A stretch of DNA of 64,000 bases from Cronobacter turicensis z3032 (GTDB lineage: Bacteria; Pseudomonadota; Gammaproteobacteria; Enterobacterales; Enterobacteriaceae). Shown here piece by piece: positions 45,761 to 53,926 of this stretch (positions within the stretch are counted from its first letter, which is position 1; each line of letters starts with the position of its first letter). The notes beneath the pieces were generated by a model, which made no database searches, had not been told where the DNA came from, and saw only the letters and a list, made by a program, of their open reading frames with translations. The position numbers and the translations under genes were made by a program. The stretch lies in NCBI GenBank assembly GCA_000027065.2, contig FN543093.2:1492074-1556073 (forward strand). The letters are read 5' to 3'.

Positions 45761-46554
45761 GGCTTTGGCAACGCATACTTCAAATTCACATCTCGCGTAA
45801 GTATATCCCTTGGCCCTTTTGACCTGTCAAAAAAAAGCCAAATATTGAATTTGCGTTCTTTTGGCCATGTGTCATACATGAGTGAATCCCACCCCAGATA
45901 AGATGCAACTTTGTTTGCTACTGCTAGTTTTGCTTCTGAAGTTGCTTTACCTTGATAAGCACACATCACTGCTCCTAGAAGAAAATCTGCAATTTGAATG
46001 TGCTCAGAAGATTTTGAATCCTTCGTAACGACACTTTTAATGATATTCTTCCGTCCAAATCTTTTTGCTAACGTGTGGTTAGTTATGACTTCAAACGCCT
46101 CATCAGCTTTTTTATAACGTGATGGAAGGGGATCTACTTCAATACGGAATTCGCATTCTCTGTCAGGGTGAGCCTTGATAACGTTAGCAATTTTAGTTTC
46201 AATCAACTTGCCAAAATGCTTACGCATTGCCAAATCGTAGTCACCGCCATGGAAGGACTTTTCAACTTTTGATTTTTCAACGATGATGCAGTGGAATGCC
46301 AACCATGGATGCTTAAAGAAGGTTTCAAGTAAATCATGGTAAAAAGCTGCATTTCGTTTTGAATGAGCTTTTTGCCACTTTATTTCATCACTACAGTTAT
46401 GCTTTTCTCTAAGCTCACGAATGATTCGCACGAAATCGCCACGCCTTTGATACTTCATCCATAAGCTGCCAAATCCATAAAACCGCTGACCATCTATACC
46501 TGATTCATCACAGGCAACATGCCATATCAGCTTGCCAGGATCATTCGCTTCCAT
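45751..46554 (-). CDS. DUF3800 domain-containing protein
   Basis: This 267-aa protein belongs to a widespread family with an RNase H-like fold, found mostly on mobile elements and suspected nuclease activity. Key residues are the N-terminal acidic motif HVACDESGID (Asp-Glu-Ser-Gly), FYGFGSLWMK, the CSDEIKWQK strand and the C-terminal EHIQIADFLLGAVMCAYQG, where the Glu/Asp pair would complete a metal site. The start at 46554 (MEANDPGKLIWHVACDESGI) has AAGGAAAA upstream. Its codon use is visibly AT-rich compared with the backbone. The candidate RNA at 45655-45760 abuts its 3' end. Function is inferred from fold only. Confidence 0.85.
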   Translation of the reverse strand: MEANDPGKLIWHVACDESGIDGQRFYGFGSLWMKYQRRGDFVRIIRELREKHNCSDEIKWQKAHSKRNAAFYHDLLETFFKHPWLAFHCIIVEKSKVEKSFHGGDYDLAMRKHFGKLIETKIANVIKAHPDRECEFRIEVDPLPSRYKKADEAFEVITNHTLAKRFGRKNIIKSVVTKDSKSSEHIQIADFLLGAVMCAYQGKATSEAKLAVANKVASYLGWDSLMYDTWPKERKFNIWLFFDRSKGPRDILTRDVNLKYALPKPKN

Positions 46555-46965
46555 GTTTTTCCTTCATGAGTGAAGTTGAAATGTCAGTGTATGATTTAAC
46601 CACATAGCCAAGTGCTTGATAAGGATCAGTTTTAAATTATTGAATGCGAGAAGTCAGCTCAACGCAAAGTTTAGATACTCTGAGTTTGCGGGATGGCTAG
46701 CGGACTTCGAAGGAGTAATGTGCATCAAAAGCATCGAAGTACGCATAGATTCGCATAATCTAAAAATGATCGTAGCGGGTTTGAACCACCCGAACTGGCG
46801 TCTTTTTCGGCTCGTCATGCAACTGCGTGAAAACAACTATTCAAAGCTGGCTGGCGTGGCGGTTATACGAGCGCGCGTAAACTCTCAAGATACAATACAT
46901 ATGTTTATCTTTATAGTGTTTGAGGTTATGATTTACACTGGTTTCTCATTAAACGGAATGGAAAT
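46555..46965. other. Spacer between divergent island genes
   Basis: These 411 bases separate the DUF3800 gene from the 189-aa gene on the opposite strand. An open frame (46616-47068, TTG start) has no ribosome-binding site, overlaps the next gene and resembles nothing I know, so I do not call it. One small hairpin, TAGATT-CGCAT-AATCTA, lies near 46746-46762. The part at 46640-46880 is somewhat less AT-rich, perhaps a remnant of older DNA. Confidence 0.45.
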
Positions 46966-47535
46966 ATGTTTGATGCAAAGTATTTTCAAAAAATTAAGGA
47001 GCATGCAGAACAGGTTAATGAAGCAATCGCTGCCATCAATTATCTTCTTAGCAATAACACTGAATTAGTGGCATTAAATGTAAAAGTAAAAAGAATTTCA
47101 GATTCGGAATTATTATTTGTTGAAAGAGAGTGGGAAACAAAATCTGAGCGAAAGGTTGGATGGAGCTGGCGTGCAATAATCGGTAAGAAAAAGAAAAAAA
47201 TATGGAGGCTTGCTCTATCTATTTTGTCTGAGGATCAAGTTTGCGGAATGCTTTTTTGCACAGGGTCTAGGCATGGCATCAATGTGAATATAAGATATTT
47301 GGAAGGCAGTCCAGATAATACTCATCCCTTAAAAAGCTTTATTTTAGATATTGCGATTCAATCCGCGGAACAATATGCGGAAAGTATACATGCAAAAATG
47401 GTTACTATACAAAACCCCATAAAGGATGTTGTCGAAAGGTACATCGATAAGGGTTATGAGTACAATCAGCAGGATAGGCGACGGGATAGCAAAGGACTAA
47501 CGCCGGTGTGTAAAACATTGGAAAAAATGCTATAA
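46966..47535 (+). CDS. Island protein with faint GNAT-like features, function unknown
   Basis: I do not recognise this 189-aa protein with certainty. The C-terminal half reads like an acetyltransferase fold: a strand LRYLEG-type segment (VNIRYLEGSPDNTHPLKSFI), a helix with AIQSAEQYAESIHAKMVTIQ, then NPIKDVVERYIDKGYEYNQQ, where GNAT proteins have NP...YEKLGF. The usual acetyl-CoA loop (Q/RxxGxG/A) is not evident. The N-terminal half is helical, with a lysine cluster KKKKK near 86. The start at 46966 has GGAA upstream. AT-rich codons mark it as transferred. It is followed after 46 bases by a gene in the same direction, so they probably form a pair. Confidence 0.65.
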   Translation: MFDAKYFQKIKEHAEQVNEAIAAINYLLSNNTELVALNVKVKRISDSELLFVEREWETKSERKVGWSWRAIIGKKKKKIWRLALSILSEDQVCGMLFCTGSRHGINVNIRYLEGSPDNTHPLKSFILDIAIQSAEQYAESIHAKMVTIQNPIKDVVERYIDKGYEYNQQDRRRDSKGLTPVCKTLEKML

Positions 47536-47581
47536 AATAGCTAGTATAATAATGAATTTAGGGTGTTATGAGGAATGACAG

Positions 47582-47995
47582 ATGAACATTCATAGAACAA
47601 GGAAAGCGGCTGAAAAGAAAAGCACACCAAGCAAGCGTGTAATCTATTTATCTGGTCGAGAACTTCTCAATCAATACCCCAGAGCGTTAAGTTCTGATGG
47701 GGCAAAAGTTTTTTTGGCTTTATTGGAATGCGGAAAGTTGACTGAAAAAGGCGCTGAAAGAAAGATTAATAAACTTCAGTTTAAAGAGCAAGTTCTTTCT
47801 TATCATCCCGATTTACTTAAAACCAAAGCAGGTCGTCGATTTATTGTCGCTGCGATTCAAACTTCTTCAACTAGTCTTGAATTTGAAAAGAAGGTTCAAA
47901 AAATAGAATTGCAAAAGACTAAATTTGACAAGATTATCAGCGAATCTGCTAATTCAAAGAAAAAATATCAGCCTGTAATGGCTGGTAAAAAATGA
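47582..47995 (+). CDS. Small basic helical island protein, function unknown
   Basis: This 137-aa protein is unrecognised. It is rich in lysine, with basic ends (RTRKAAEKKSTPSKR at the start and KKKYQPVMAGKK at the end), a middle that looks helical (GAKVFLALLECGKLTEKGAE) and a coiled-coil-like segment (EFEKKVQKIELQKTKFDKII). The start at 47582 has GAGGA at 8 bases, the best ribosome-binding site in the island. It lies just downstream of the 189-aa gene and is closed by a hairpin terminator. The size, charge and pairing recall the small partner of a two-gene system, but no family supports that. Confidence 0.65.
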   Translation: MNIHRTRKAAEKKSTPSKRVIYLSGRELLNQYPRALSSDGAKVFLALLECGKLTEKGAERKINKLQFKEQVLSYHPDLLKTKAGRRFIVAAIQTSSTSLEFEKKVQKIELQKTKFDKIISESANSKKKYQPVMAGKK

Positions 47996-48008
47996 ACGTG
48001 CCTAACTT

Positions 48009-48031
48009 GGGGGCGTAGCCCCCTCGATTTT
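48009..48031 (+). terminator. Terminator after the 137-aa island gene
   Basis: The stem GGGGGC (48009-48014) / GCCCCC (48018-48023) with loop GTA is followed by TCGATTTT, shortly after the stop codon at 47995. Confidence 0.75.
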
Positions 48032-48078
48032 GATAGCTAGACCATATGGTAAAAATCGTACAATATCCCGCTTAATCC

Positions 48079-48621
48079 TTAAAATTTTTCTAAAAAGCGT
48101 TTTTGTAAGGGAGTTAACTCGGTCCATACAAACAAGTTTGCCGCTTTCTCCACATTCCAACCTCTCCCGATATTACTCGGCATGATCCCCATCATCTGCG
48201 GCGGTACGCGGTGCGCTGCCATCATGTCATCCCGGCTCACATTCTTGATATTCAGAAACTCATCCTTTGCCGCGACCTCTGACAGCGGGATGATCTGAAT
48301 ACCGCCCTTTTTACCGTCAGGCGAGTATATGAACAGGTTGCGAAAGTTGCCCGGTCCCTTGGCGCTTTTCATGGCGTGGTGGATGTTATTGACGTCCTCC
48401 TGATTCTACGCGGCATCTGTCATATACATGATGAATCCTGCATGGCTGCGATTGATGTAATGCTTGCGACGAAAAAGCGTGGCGGACTCGTTGAGCAGGG
48501 CGGACGGAATGGCTGAGAGGTAGCCGGGTAGCCCGTAAATCTCCTGGTTAATATCATGCTCAAGAAGACGGAAAATGCTTCCCGGCGTTAATGCATAGGG
48601 CTGCCGCAGCTTTGTCGCCAT
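48079..48621 (-). pseudogene. Remnant of a P2-type phage portal protein gene (gpQ)
   Basis: On the minus strand the middle of a P2-family portal protein survives: DINQEIYGLPGYLSAIPSAL, LNESATLFRRKHYINRSHAG, FIMYMTDAA, then, after an in-frame TAG at 48406-48408, NQEDVNNIHHAMKSAKGPGN, FRNLFIYSPDGKKGGIQIIP, EVAAKDEFLNIKNVSRDDMM and AAHRVPPQMMGIMPSNIG. A stop follows LTPLQKRFLEKF. Full-length portals have about 340 residues; the first ~150 and last ~40 are lost. The reading frame is otherwise preserved across the amber codon. Its GC content is higher than the cargo genes. The 3' end faces those genes, as in an intact P2-like prophage. Confidence 0.9.
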
Positions 48622-48677
48622 CCGTCCAAAAGCGATCTGGTAACTAATTAAATGTTAAAAGCATAAACCCCAGGCAA

Positions 48678-48721
48678 CAAAAAACCCATCAACCTTGAAC
48701 CAAGATGGCGGGGTTGATGGG
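48678..48721 (-). terminator. Leftward terminator at the island/ybjL junction
   Basis: On the minus strand GGTTGATGGG pairs... in the order CCCATCAACC (plus 48721-48712 read in reverse complement) and GGTTGATGGG (from plus 48694-48685), then six T (plus-strand A-run 48679-48684). It would stop transcripts coming from ybjL, or mark the end of a phage unit. Confidence 0.75.
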
Positions 48722-48817
48722 CTCCACAAAATGGGGACATCAAAGAAAAGCAGTGGCACTAATTGAGACTGGCGCTTTTGGGAAAAGTTCGCGCCATCTG
48801 CAAAATTTCTCGTTTTT

Positions 48818-50500
48818 TTATGTGCCGGGCCAGATGATGACGATAAGCGTACCGGCGAGCGTCAGCAGAACGTTGGCTATCGCATAGGTGCCTGCATAGC
48901 CGAGCGCCGGGATGTTGCTGCGCGCGGTATCGCTGATAATCTCCATGGCCGGTGCGCAGGTGCGGGCGCCCATCATCGCGCCAAACAGCAGCGCGCGGTT
49001 CATGCGCAGCACATACGCGCCGAACAGGAAGCAAATCACCACCGGCAGCAGGCTGACGATTAAGCCCGCACAGAGCATCTGGCCGCCTACAGCGCCGAGG
49101 CCGTGGCCGATGCCGCTACCCGCGCTCAGGCCCACGCCCGCCATAAACACCATCAGGCCAAACTCTTTCACCATCATCAGCGCGCCCTGCGGGATATAGC
49201 CGAACGTCGGGTGGTTGGCGCGCAGGAAGCCGAGCATGATCCCGGCGAACAGCAGACCGGCGGCGTTACCGATGCCGAAGCTGAACGAGCTGAACTGGAA
49301 GGTGATCATCCCGATCATCAGGCCGACAATAAAGAAAGCGCAGAAGGCGAGAAGATCCGTCACCTGGCTGTGAATGGAGATAAACCCGATGCGGTCGGCG
49401 ATGGTTTTCACGCGCCGGGCGTCGCCGCTCACCTGTAAGACGTCGCCTTTGTTAAGGACGATATTGTCGTCAATCGGCATCTCTATCTGGCTGCGGATGA
49501 CGCGGTTTAAGAAGCAGCCGTGGTCGGTGAGCTTAAGCTGGCCAAGACGGCGGCCAACCACGTTGTGGTTTTTCACCACGATCTCTTCGGTGACGATGCG
49601 CATGTCGAGCAGATCGCGGTCGAACACCTCTTTGCCGTTGCGAAAGCTCGGGTCGAGGCGCGCGTGCGCGTCCGGGTAGCCTACCAGCGCAATCTCATCG
49701 CCCATCTGCAATACCGCGTCGCCGTCCGGGTTCGCGAGAATGCCGTTGCGGCGGATGCGCTCAATGTAACAGCCGGTCTGGCGATAAATGCCAAGCTCGC
49801 GCAGGTTTTTGCCGTCGGCCCAGGCGACCAGTTCCGGCCCCACGCGATAGGCGCGGATAACCGGCAGATAGACTTTGCGATTGGCGTCGGTGTCGAGACC
49901 GCGCTCGCGCGCAATCTGCTGGGCGCTGGTTTGCAGATCCTGGTGTTGCAGCTTCGGCAGATAGCGCGCGCCGAAGATCAGACTCACCAGACCGATAAGG
50001 TATGTCAGCGCATAGCCGAGGCTCAGGTGATCCAGCGCCTGGGCGAGCTGCGCGCCTTCCATTCCCGCGTGGCGCAATGTATCGCCTGCGCCCACCAGCA
50101 CGGGGGTGGAGGTCATCGAGCCTGCCAGCATCCCGGCGGTCAGGCCGATATCCCAACCGAACGCGCGGCCAAGGCCGAGCGCGATAAGCAGGGCGCTGCC
50201 GACCATCACCAGCGCCAGCATTAGATAATTCTTACCGTCGCGAAAGAAAATAGAAAAAAAGTTGGGACCGGCTTCAACGCCGACGCAAAAAATAAACAGC
50301 ATAAAGCCGAGGTTAAGCGCGTCGGTGTTAATCGAAAAATGCTGCTGGCCTAATAATAATGAAACGACTAAAACGCCAATGGAATTACCCAGTTGCACAG
50401 AACCCAGGCGTAATTTACCAAGACACAGGCCGAGCGCCAGCACCACAAATAATAACAGGATGTAATTCCCGTTTAACAAATCTGCGACGTTTATATTCAC
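48818..50500 (-). CDS. ybjL: Putative transporter YbjL (aspartate:alanine exchanger family)
   Basis: YbjL is a polytopic inner-membrane protein of the AspT/YidE family; the E. coli protein has been linked to dicarboxylate or glutamate export. Two membrane halves (residues ~5-190 and ~375-555) flank two cytosolic TrkA-C domains (~200-370, for example [20 protein letters not shown] and [16 protein letters not shown]). Landmarks are [20 protein letters not shown] and [20 protein letters not shown]. Length 560 aa (E. coli 561). The C-terminus ends WPGT, one residue shorter than in E. coli, just before the island junction. Confidence 0.94.
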   Translation of the reverse strand: MNINVADLLNGNYILLLFVVLALGLCLGKLRLGSVQLGNSIGVLVVSLLLGQQHFSINTDALNLGFMLFIFCVGVEAGPNFFSIFFRDGKNYLMLALVMVGSALLIALGLGRAFGWDIGLTAGMLAGSMTSTPVLVGAGDTLRHAGMEGAQLAQALDHLSLGYALTYLIGLVSLIFGARYLPKLQHQDLQTSAQQIARERGLDTDANRKVYLPVIRAYRVGPELVAWADGKNLRELGIYRQTGCYIERIRRNGILANPDGDAVLQMGDEIALVGYPDAHARLDPSFRNGKEVFDRDLLDMRIVTEEIVVKNHNVVGRRLGQLKLTDHGCFLNRVIRSQIEMPIDDNIVLNKGDVLQVSGDARRVKTIADRIGFISIHSQVTDLLAFCAFFIVGLMIGMITFQFSSFSFGIGNAAGLLFAGIMLGFLRANHPTFGYIPQGALMMVKEFGLMVFMAGVGLSAGSGIGHGLGAVGGQMLCAGLIVSLLPVVICFLFGAYVLRMNRALLFGAMMGARTCAPAMEIISDTARSNIPALGYAGTYAIANVLLTLAGTLIVIIWPGT

Positions 50501-50792
50501 GGAGGCTAACTTCTTGTTTACCAGTAAGTTGTTGAAAAGGAGAGGCTTCTGGGCTAGGATTTTGCTTATGTTTTGCCGGAAGTGCGCTTTTTCCGGCGCC
50601 GTTATTTCGTCTGCATAAGCTTTTAGCCGCCGCTAGTTTAATCGTTATGTATAGTATCGGCCAGCAAGAATATTCTATTACCCGCAGTTAATTACGAGGC
50701 ACGGACTGCCGCCATGCTTTATCTGACTAAACATCCGCACGGGCGGAGAGGATATCAGGTTGATACAGGCACTATCAGGGGGATATCTGTTG

Positions 50793-51170
50793 ATGCGACG
50801 TCATAGCCGGACCGCGACCGTCTGCTGTTTTATTCTGTTCCTGGCCGTTTTTCTGGCGCAAAAAATGGTGCCAGGCACTTTGCCGCCGGTCTGCGGATCG
50901 ATGGATTTAGGCATTTTATATTTCATGCTGCCAGGCGCGGTGGCGGGTCTCTGCGCCCGGCGAGGCCGCGAGCTTAAGCCGCTGCTGGGCGCGCTGCTTG
51001 CCGCGCCGATCTGTCTGGTTATTCTGCATCTGTGGAGTGGAGAAGGGCGCTCCATCTGGCAGGAGCTGGCGTGGATTTTCAGCGCGCTGTTCTGGTGTTC
51101 TATCGGGTCGCTCTGCTGGCTGTTCGTGCTCACGCTACGCCATCGCAGGAGCGGCAGACGCCGGCTGTAA
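50793..51170 (+). CDS. ybjM: Inner-membrane protein YbjM
   Basis: YbjM is a small membrane protein of unknown function. The start at 50793 ([20 protein letters not shown]) has GGGGGA upstream; a frame from 50760 is longer but not conserved. Four hydrophobic segments are visible, with MDLGILYFMLPGAVAGLCAR, LKPLLGALLAAPICLVILHL and SIWQELAWIFSALFWCSIGS matching E. coli. The 125 aa equal E. coli. The next gene is nfsA: grxA and ybjC, present here in E. coli, are missing. Confidence 0.88.
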   Translation: MRRHSRTATVCCFILFLAVFLAQKMVPGTLPPVCGSMDLGILYFMLPGAVAGLCARRGRELKPLLGALLAAPICLVILHLWSGEGRSIWQELAWIFSALFWCSIGSLCWLFVLTLRHRRSGRRRL

Positions 51171-51301
51171 CGGCCGGTTTCACTTTCCTTTCTAAACGCA
51201 ACGTTCCGTTAACCGCCATCTGGCGCATTACGATTATACTGATGAGTTTTGGAGCGAGCCCGTGGCTTGCTTTTCAACACACCAGGAATAAGGAAAACGT
51301 G

Positions 51302-52024
51302 ATGACGCCAACGATTGAGCTGCTTTGCTCGCACCGTTCCATTCGCCATTATACCGATGAGCCCATCAGCGACGCCCAGCGTGAAGCGATTATCCACGCG
51401 GCGCAGTCCGCCTCCAGTTCCAGTTTCCTTCAGTGCAGCTCCATTATCCGCGTGACCGACCGCGCGATGCGCGAGCAACTGGTGACGCTGACCGGCGGCC
51501 AGCCGCACGTCGCGAAAGCGGCCGAGTTCTGGGTCTTCTGCGCGGATTTCAACCGCCATCTGCAAATCTGTCCGGACGCGCAGCTTGGGCTGGCCGAACA
51601 GCTGCTGCTCGGCGTGGTGGATACCGCGATGCTCGGACAAAACGCGCTGGTCGCGGCCGAATCGCTCGGTCTCGGCGGGGTTTACATCGGCGGTATTCGT
51701 AACAGTATTGAAGCGGTGACGGAATTGCTCGGCCTGCCGAAACATGTCCTGCCGCTGTTTGGCCTGTGCCTTGGCTGGCCGGCGGACGATCCGCAGGTGA
51801 AACCGCGTATGCCGGCGGGTCTGATGGTGCATGAAAACCGCTATCAGCCGGTCGATCGCGAACTGCTCGCCGAGTACGACGAAGAGATTGCCAGCTACTA
51901 TATGCATCGCGACAGCAACGCCCGCCGCGATACCTGGAGCGATCAGATCCGCCGCACCATCATCAAAGAGAATCGTCCGTTTATTCTCGACTATCTGCAT
52001 AAGCAAGGCTGGGCAACGCGCTAA
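51302..52024 (+). CDS. nfsA: Oxygen-insensitive NADPH nitroreductase NfsA
   Basis: NfsA is an FMN-dependent two-electron nitro- and quinone reductase and the main activator of nitrofurans. The start at 51302 (MTPTIELLCSHRSIRHYTDE) has AAGGAAAA upstream. Family markers are HRSIRHYTDEPIS, AAQSASSSSFLQCSSIIRVT, ESLGLGGVYIGGIRNSIEAV and LFGLCLGWPADDPQVKPRMP. The 240 aa equal E. coli. It is followed after 79 bases by rimK, with which it is co-transcribed in E. coli. Confidence 0.95.
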   Translation: MTPTIELLCSHRSIRHYTDEPISDAQREAIIHAAQSASSSSFLQCSSIIRVTDRAMREQLVTLTGGQPHVAKAAEFWVFCADFNRHLQICPDAQLGLAEQLLLGVVDTAMLGQNALVAAESLGLGGVYIGGIRNSIEAVTELLGLPKHVLPLFGLCLGWPADDPQVKPRMPAGLMVHENRYQPVDRELLAEYDEEIASYYMHRDSNARRDTWSDQIRRTIIKENRPFILDYLHKQGWATR

Positions 52025-52103
52025 GCCTTTTTGCATTCCCCCGCCCGCGCGGGGGAGTGTATGATAGGCCGGTTTTCACAAGACGTGTTCAGAGAGGTGC
52101 AGG

Positions 52104-53006
52104 GTGAAAATCGCCATTTTGTCCCGGGACGGTACGCTCTATTCTTGTAAACGCCTGCGCGAAGCCGCCACGCGACGCGGCCATCAGGTGGAAATTCTCG
52201 ATCCGCTTTCCTGCTATATGACCATCAACCCCGCGGCGTCCTGCGTGCATTATAAAGGCCGTCAGCTGCCGCATTTCGATGCGGTGATCCCGCGCATTGG
52301 CTCCGCCATTACCTTTTACGGCACCGCCGCGCTGCGCCAGTTTGAAATGCTCGGCAGTTATCCGCTGAATGAATCGGTCGCCATTACCCGCGCGCGCGAT
52401 AAGCTGCGCTCGCTGCAACTGCTGGCGCGTCAGGGCATCGATCTGCCGGTCACCGGCATCGCCCATTCGCCGGACGACACCAGCGATCTTATCGATATGG
52501 TGGGCGGCGCGCCGCTGGTGGTGAAACTGGTGGAAGGCACGCAGGGCATCGGCGTGGTGCTGGCGGAGACCCGTCAGGCGGCCGAAAGCGTGATTGACGC
52601 CTTTCGCGGGCTGAACGCGCATATCCTCGTGCAGGAGTATATAAAAGAAGCCCGAGGGCGCGATATCCGCTGCCTGGTGGTGGGCGATCGCGTGGTCGCG
52701 GCCATTGAACGCCAGGCGAAAGAGGGCGATTTCCGCTCGAATCTGCACCGCGGCGGCGTGGCGCGTATCGCGGAGATAAGCGAGCGCGAGCGCGACATCG
52801 CCATCAAAGCCGCCGCAACGCTCGGTCTTGACGTCGCGGGCGTCGACATTCTGCGTGCCGACCGCGGCCCGCTGGTGATGGAAGTAAACGCGTCGCCGGG
52901 CCTGGAAGGCATCGAGAAAACGACCGGGCTGGATATCGCCGGGCAAATGATTAGCTGGATAGAGCGCCACGCGCGGCCCGACTACTGCCTCAAAACCGGC
53001 GGTTGA
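52104..53006 (+). CDS. rimK: Ribosomal protein S6 glutamate ligase RimK
   Basis: RimK is an ATP-grasp enzyme that adds glutamates to the C-terminus of ribosomal protein S6. The start is the GTG at 52104 behind GAGAGG. Conserved parts are [46 protein letters not shown], the ATP-grasp strand [29 protein letters not shown] and [18 protein letters not shown]. The 300 aa equal E. coli. Confidence 0.96.
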   Translation: MKIAILSRDGTLYSCKRLREAATRRGHQVEILDPLSCYMTINPAASCVHYKGRQLPHFDAVIPRIGSAITFYGTAALRQFEMLGSYPLNESVAITRARDKLRSLQLLARQGIDLPVTGIAHSPDDTSDLIDMVGGAPLVVKLVEGTQGIGVVLAETRQAAESVIDAFRGLNAHILVQEYIKEARGRDIRCLVVGDRVVAAIERQAKEGDFRSNLHRGGVARIAEISERERDIAIKAAATLGLDVAGVDILRADRGPLVMEVNASPGLEGIEKTTGLDIAGQMISWIERHARPDYCLKTGG

Positions 53007-53088
53007 TCCGGCGTCATGGTATAACGTCCGTTTTTTGCGTAAGCTATCCGATTGACATGTTTGTTGACTACAAGAGGCTACAGGTTTT

Positions 53089-53568
53089 ATGGATTCACTC
53101 GTCGTCCCAACGCTGGACACCCTGCGCCGCTGGCTCGATAACCTCGGCGTGAGCTTTTTCGAGTGTGATACCTGCCAGGCGCTCCATCTCCCCCATATGC
53201 AGAATTTCGAAGGCGTGTTCGACGCCAAGATAGACCTGGTGGATAACGTGGTGATGTTTTCCGCGATGGCGGAAATCAAGCCCTCAGCGCTGCTGACGGT
53301 CGCCGCCGATCTCTCGGCCATCAATGCCGGCTCGTTGACCTTAAAAGCCTTTCTCGATATTCAGGATGATAACCTGCCGAAGCTGGTGGTCTGTCAGACG
53401 CTGCTCGCGGAAGTGGGCGTAACGGTTGAACAATTCGAAGCCTTTTACCGCCAGAGCGAACAGCAGACCTCGATGGTGATTATGGAAGCCCGCGCGCACC
53501 AGCTGGTTTATTCCCCCGAAGAGGACGAAAAAGGGGAACCCGAAGTGAATAACCATTTTCTTCACTGA
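53089..53568 (+). CDS. ybjN: YbjN family stress-related regulator
   Basis: YbjN is a soluble protein that influences motility, biofilm and stress survival in E. coli; its mechanism is not settled. The fold resembles type III secretion chaperones. It begins MDSLVVPTLDTLRRWLDNLG and includes NFEGVFDAKIDLVDNVVMFS and FLDIQDDNLPKLVVCQTLLA. The 159 aa match E. coli (158). Its start follows AGGCTACAGG. A terminator hairpin follows. Confidence 0.93.
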   Translation: MDSLVVPTLDTLRRWLDNLGVSFFECDTCQALHLPHMQNFEGVFDAKIDLVDNVVMFSAMAEIKPSALLTVAADLSAINAGSLTLKAFLDIQDDNLPKLVVCQTLLAEVGVTVEQFEAFYRQSEQQTSMVIMEARAHQLVYSPEEDEKGEPEVNNHFLH

Positions 53569-53584
53569 TCCCGCCTGCTTTTAG

Positions 53585-53609
53585 CGCAGTCGCCACCAGG
53601 GCGACTGCG
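53585..53609 (+). terminator. Hairpin after ybjN
   Basis: The perfect 10-bp stem CGCAGTCGCC (53585-53594) / GGCGACTGCG (53600-53609) is followed by TATTTCCATTTATT, a broken T-run. Confidence 0.75.
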
Positions 53610-53926
53610 TATTTCCATTTATTATTCTGTATATAAACTGTTGCGATAGCATAAATCACCGCTCACATTGCCCTTTTGGCTTATCACGTAGACCAAATCT
53701 GACTAAAAAATTGTTAAAAGGCGTTTTTTATTCCGGGCTATAGCCTCGGGGTCAGGCTACAGTTATCCTTGCGAAGCTGCATACAGCGTGCAACGTCTGC
53801 CGGAGAGCCGCGCTCTTTTTTCTGCGCAGAATGACCATCTATGCATGAATCTTGCATATGTTTAATTGCGTAAATTTAGTTCGCGCCGATGCGGACTTTT
53901 ACCCTTTATTCAGAAGGAAAACAGAT
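53610..53926 (+). promoter_or_regulatory. potF upstream region with a possible sigma-54 site
   Basis: About 317 bases between ybjN and potF hold no gene. In E. coli the potFGHI operon belongs to the NtrC regulon. ATGCATG-AATC-TTGCAT (53841-53857) resembles the sigma-54 consensus TGGCAYG-N4-TTGCW with a mismatch in the GG pair. No convincing NtrC box was seen. AGAAGGAAAA (53911-53920) is the potF ribosome-binding site. Confidence 0.35.

Noticed and set aside
46616..47068. 150-codon open frame in the island
   Set aside because: It starts at a TTG, has no ribosome-binding site, overlaps the better supported 189-aa gene and has no recognisable family.
47996..48078. P2 cos site next to the portal remnant
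   Set aside because: The position is right, but I see no match to the GGCGAGGCGGGG-type P2 cohesive end; it has been lost or diverged.
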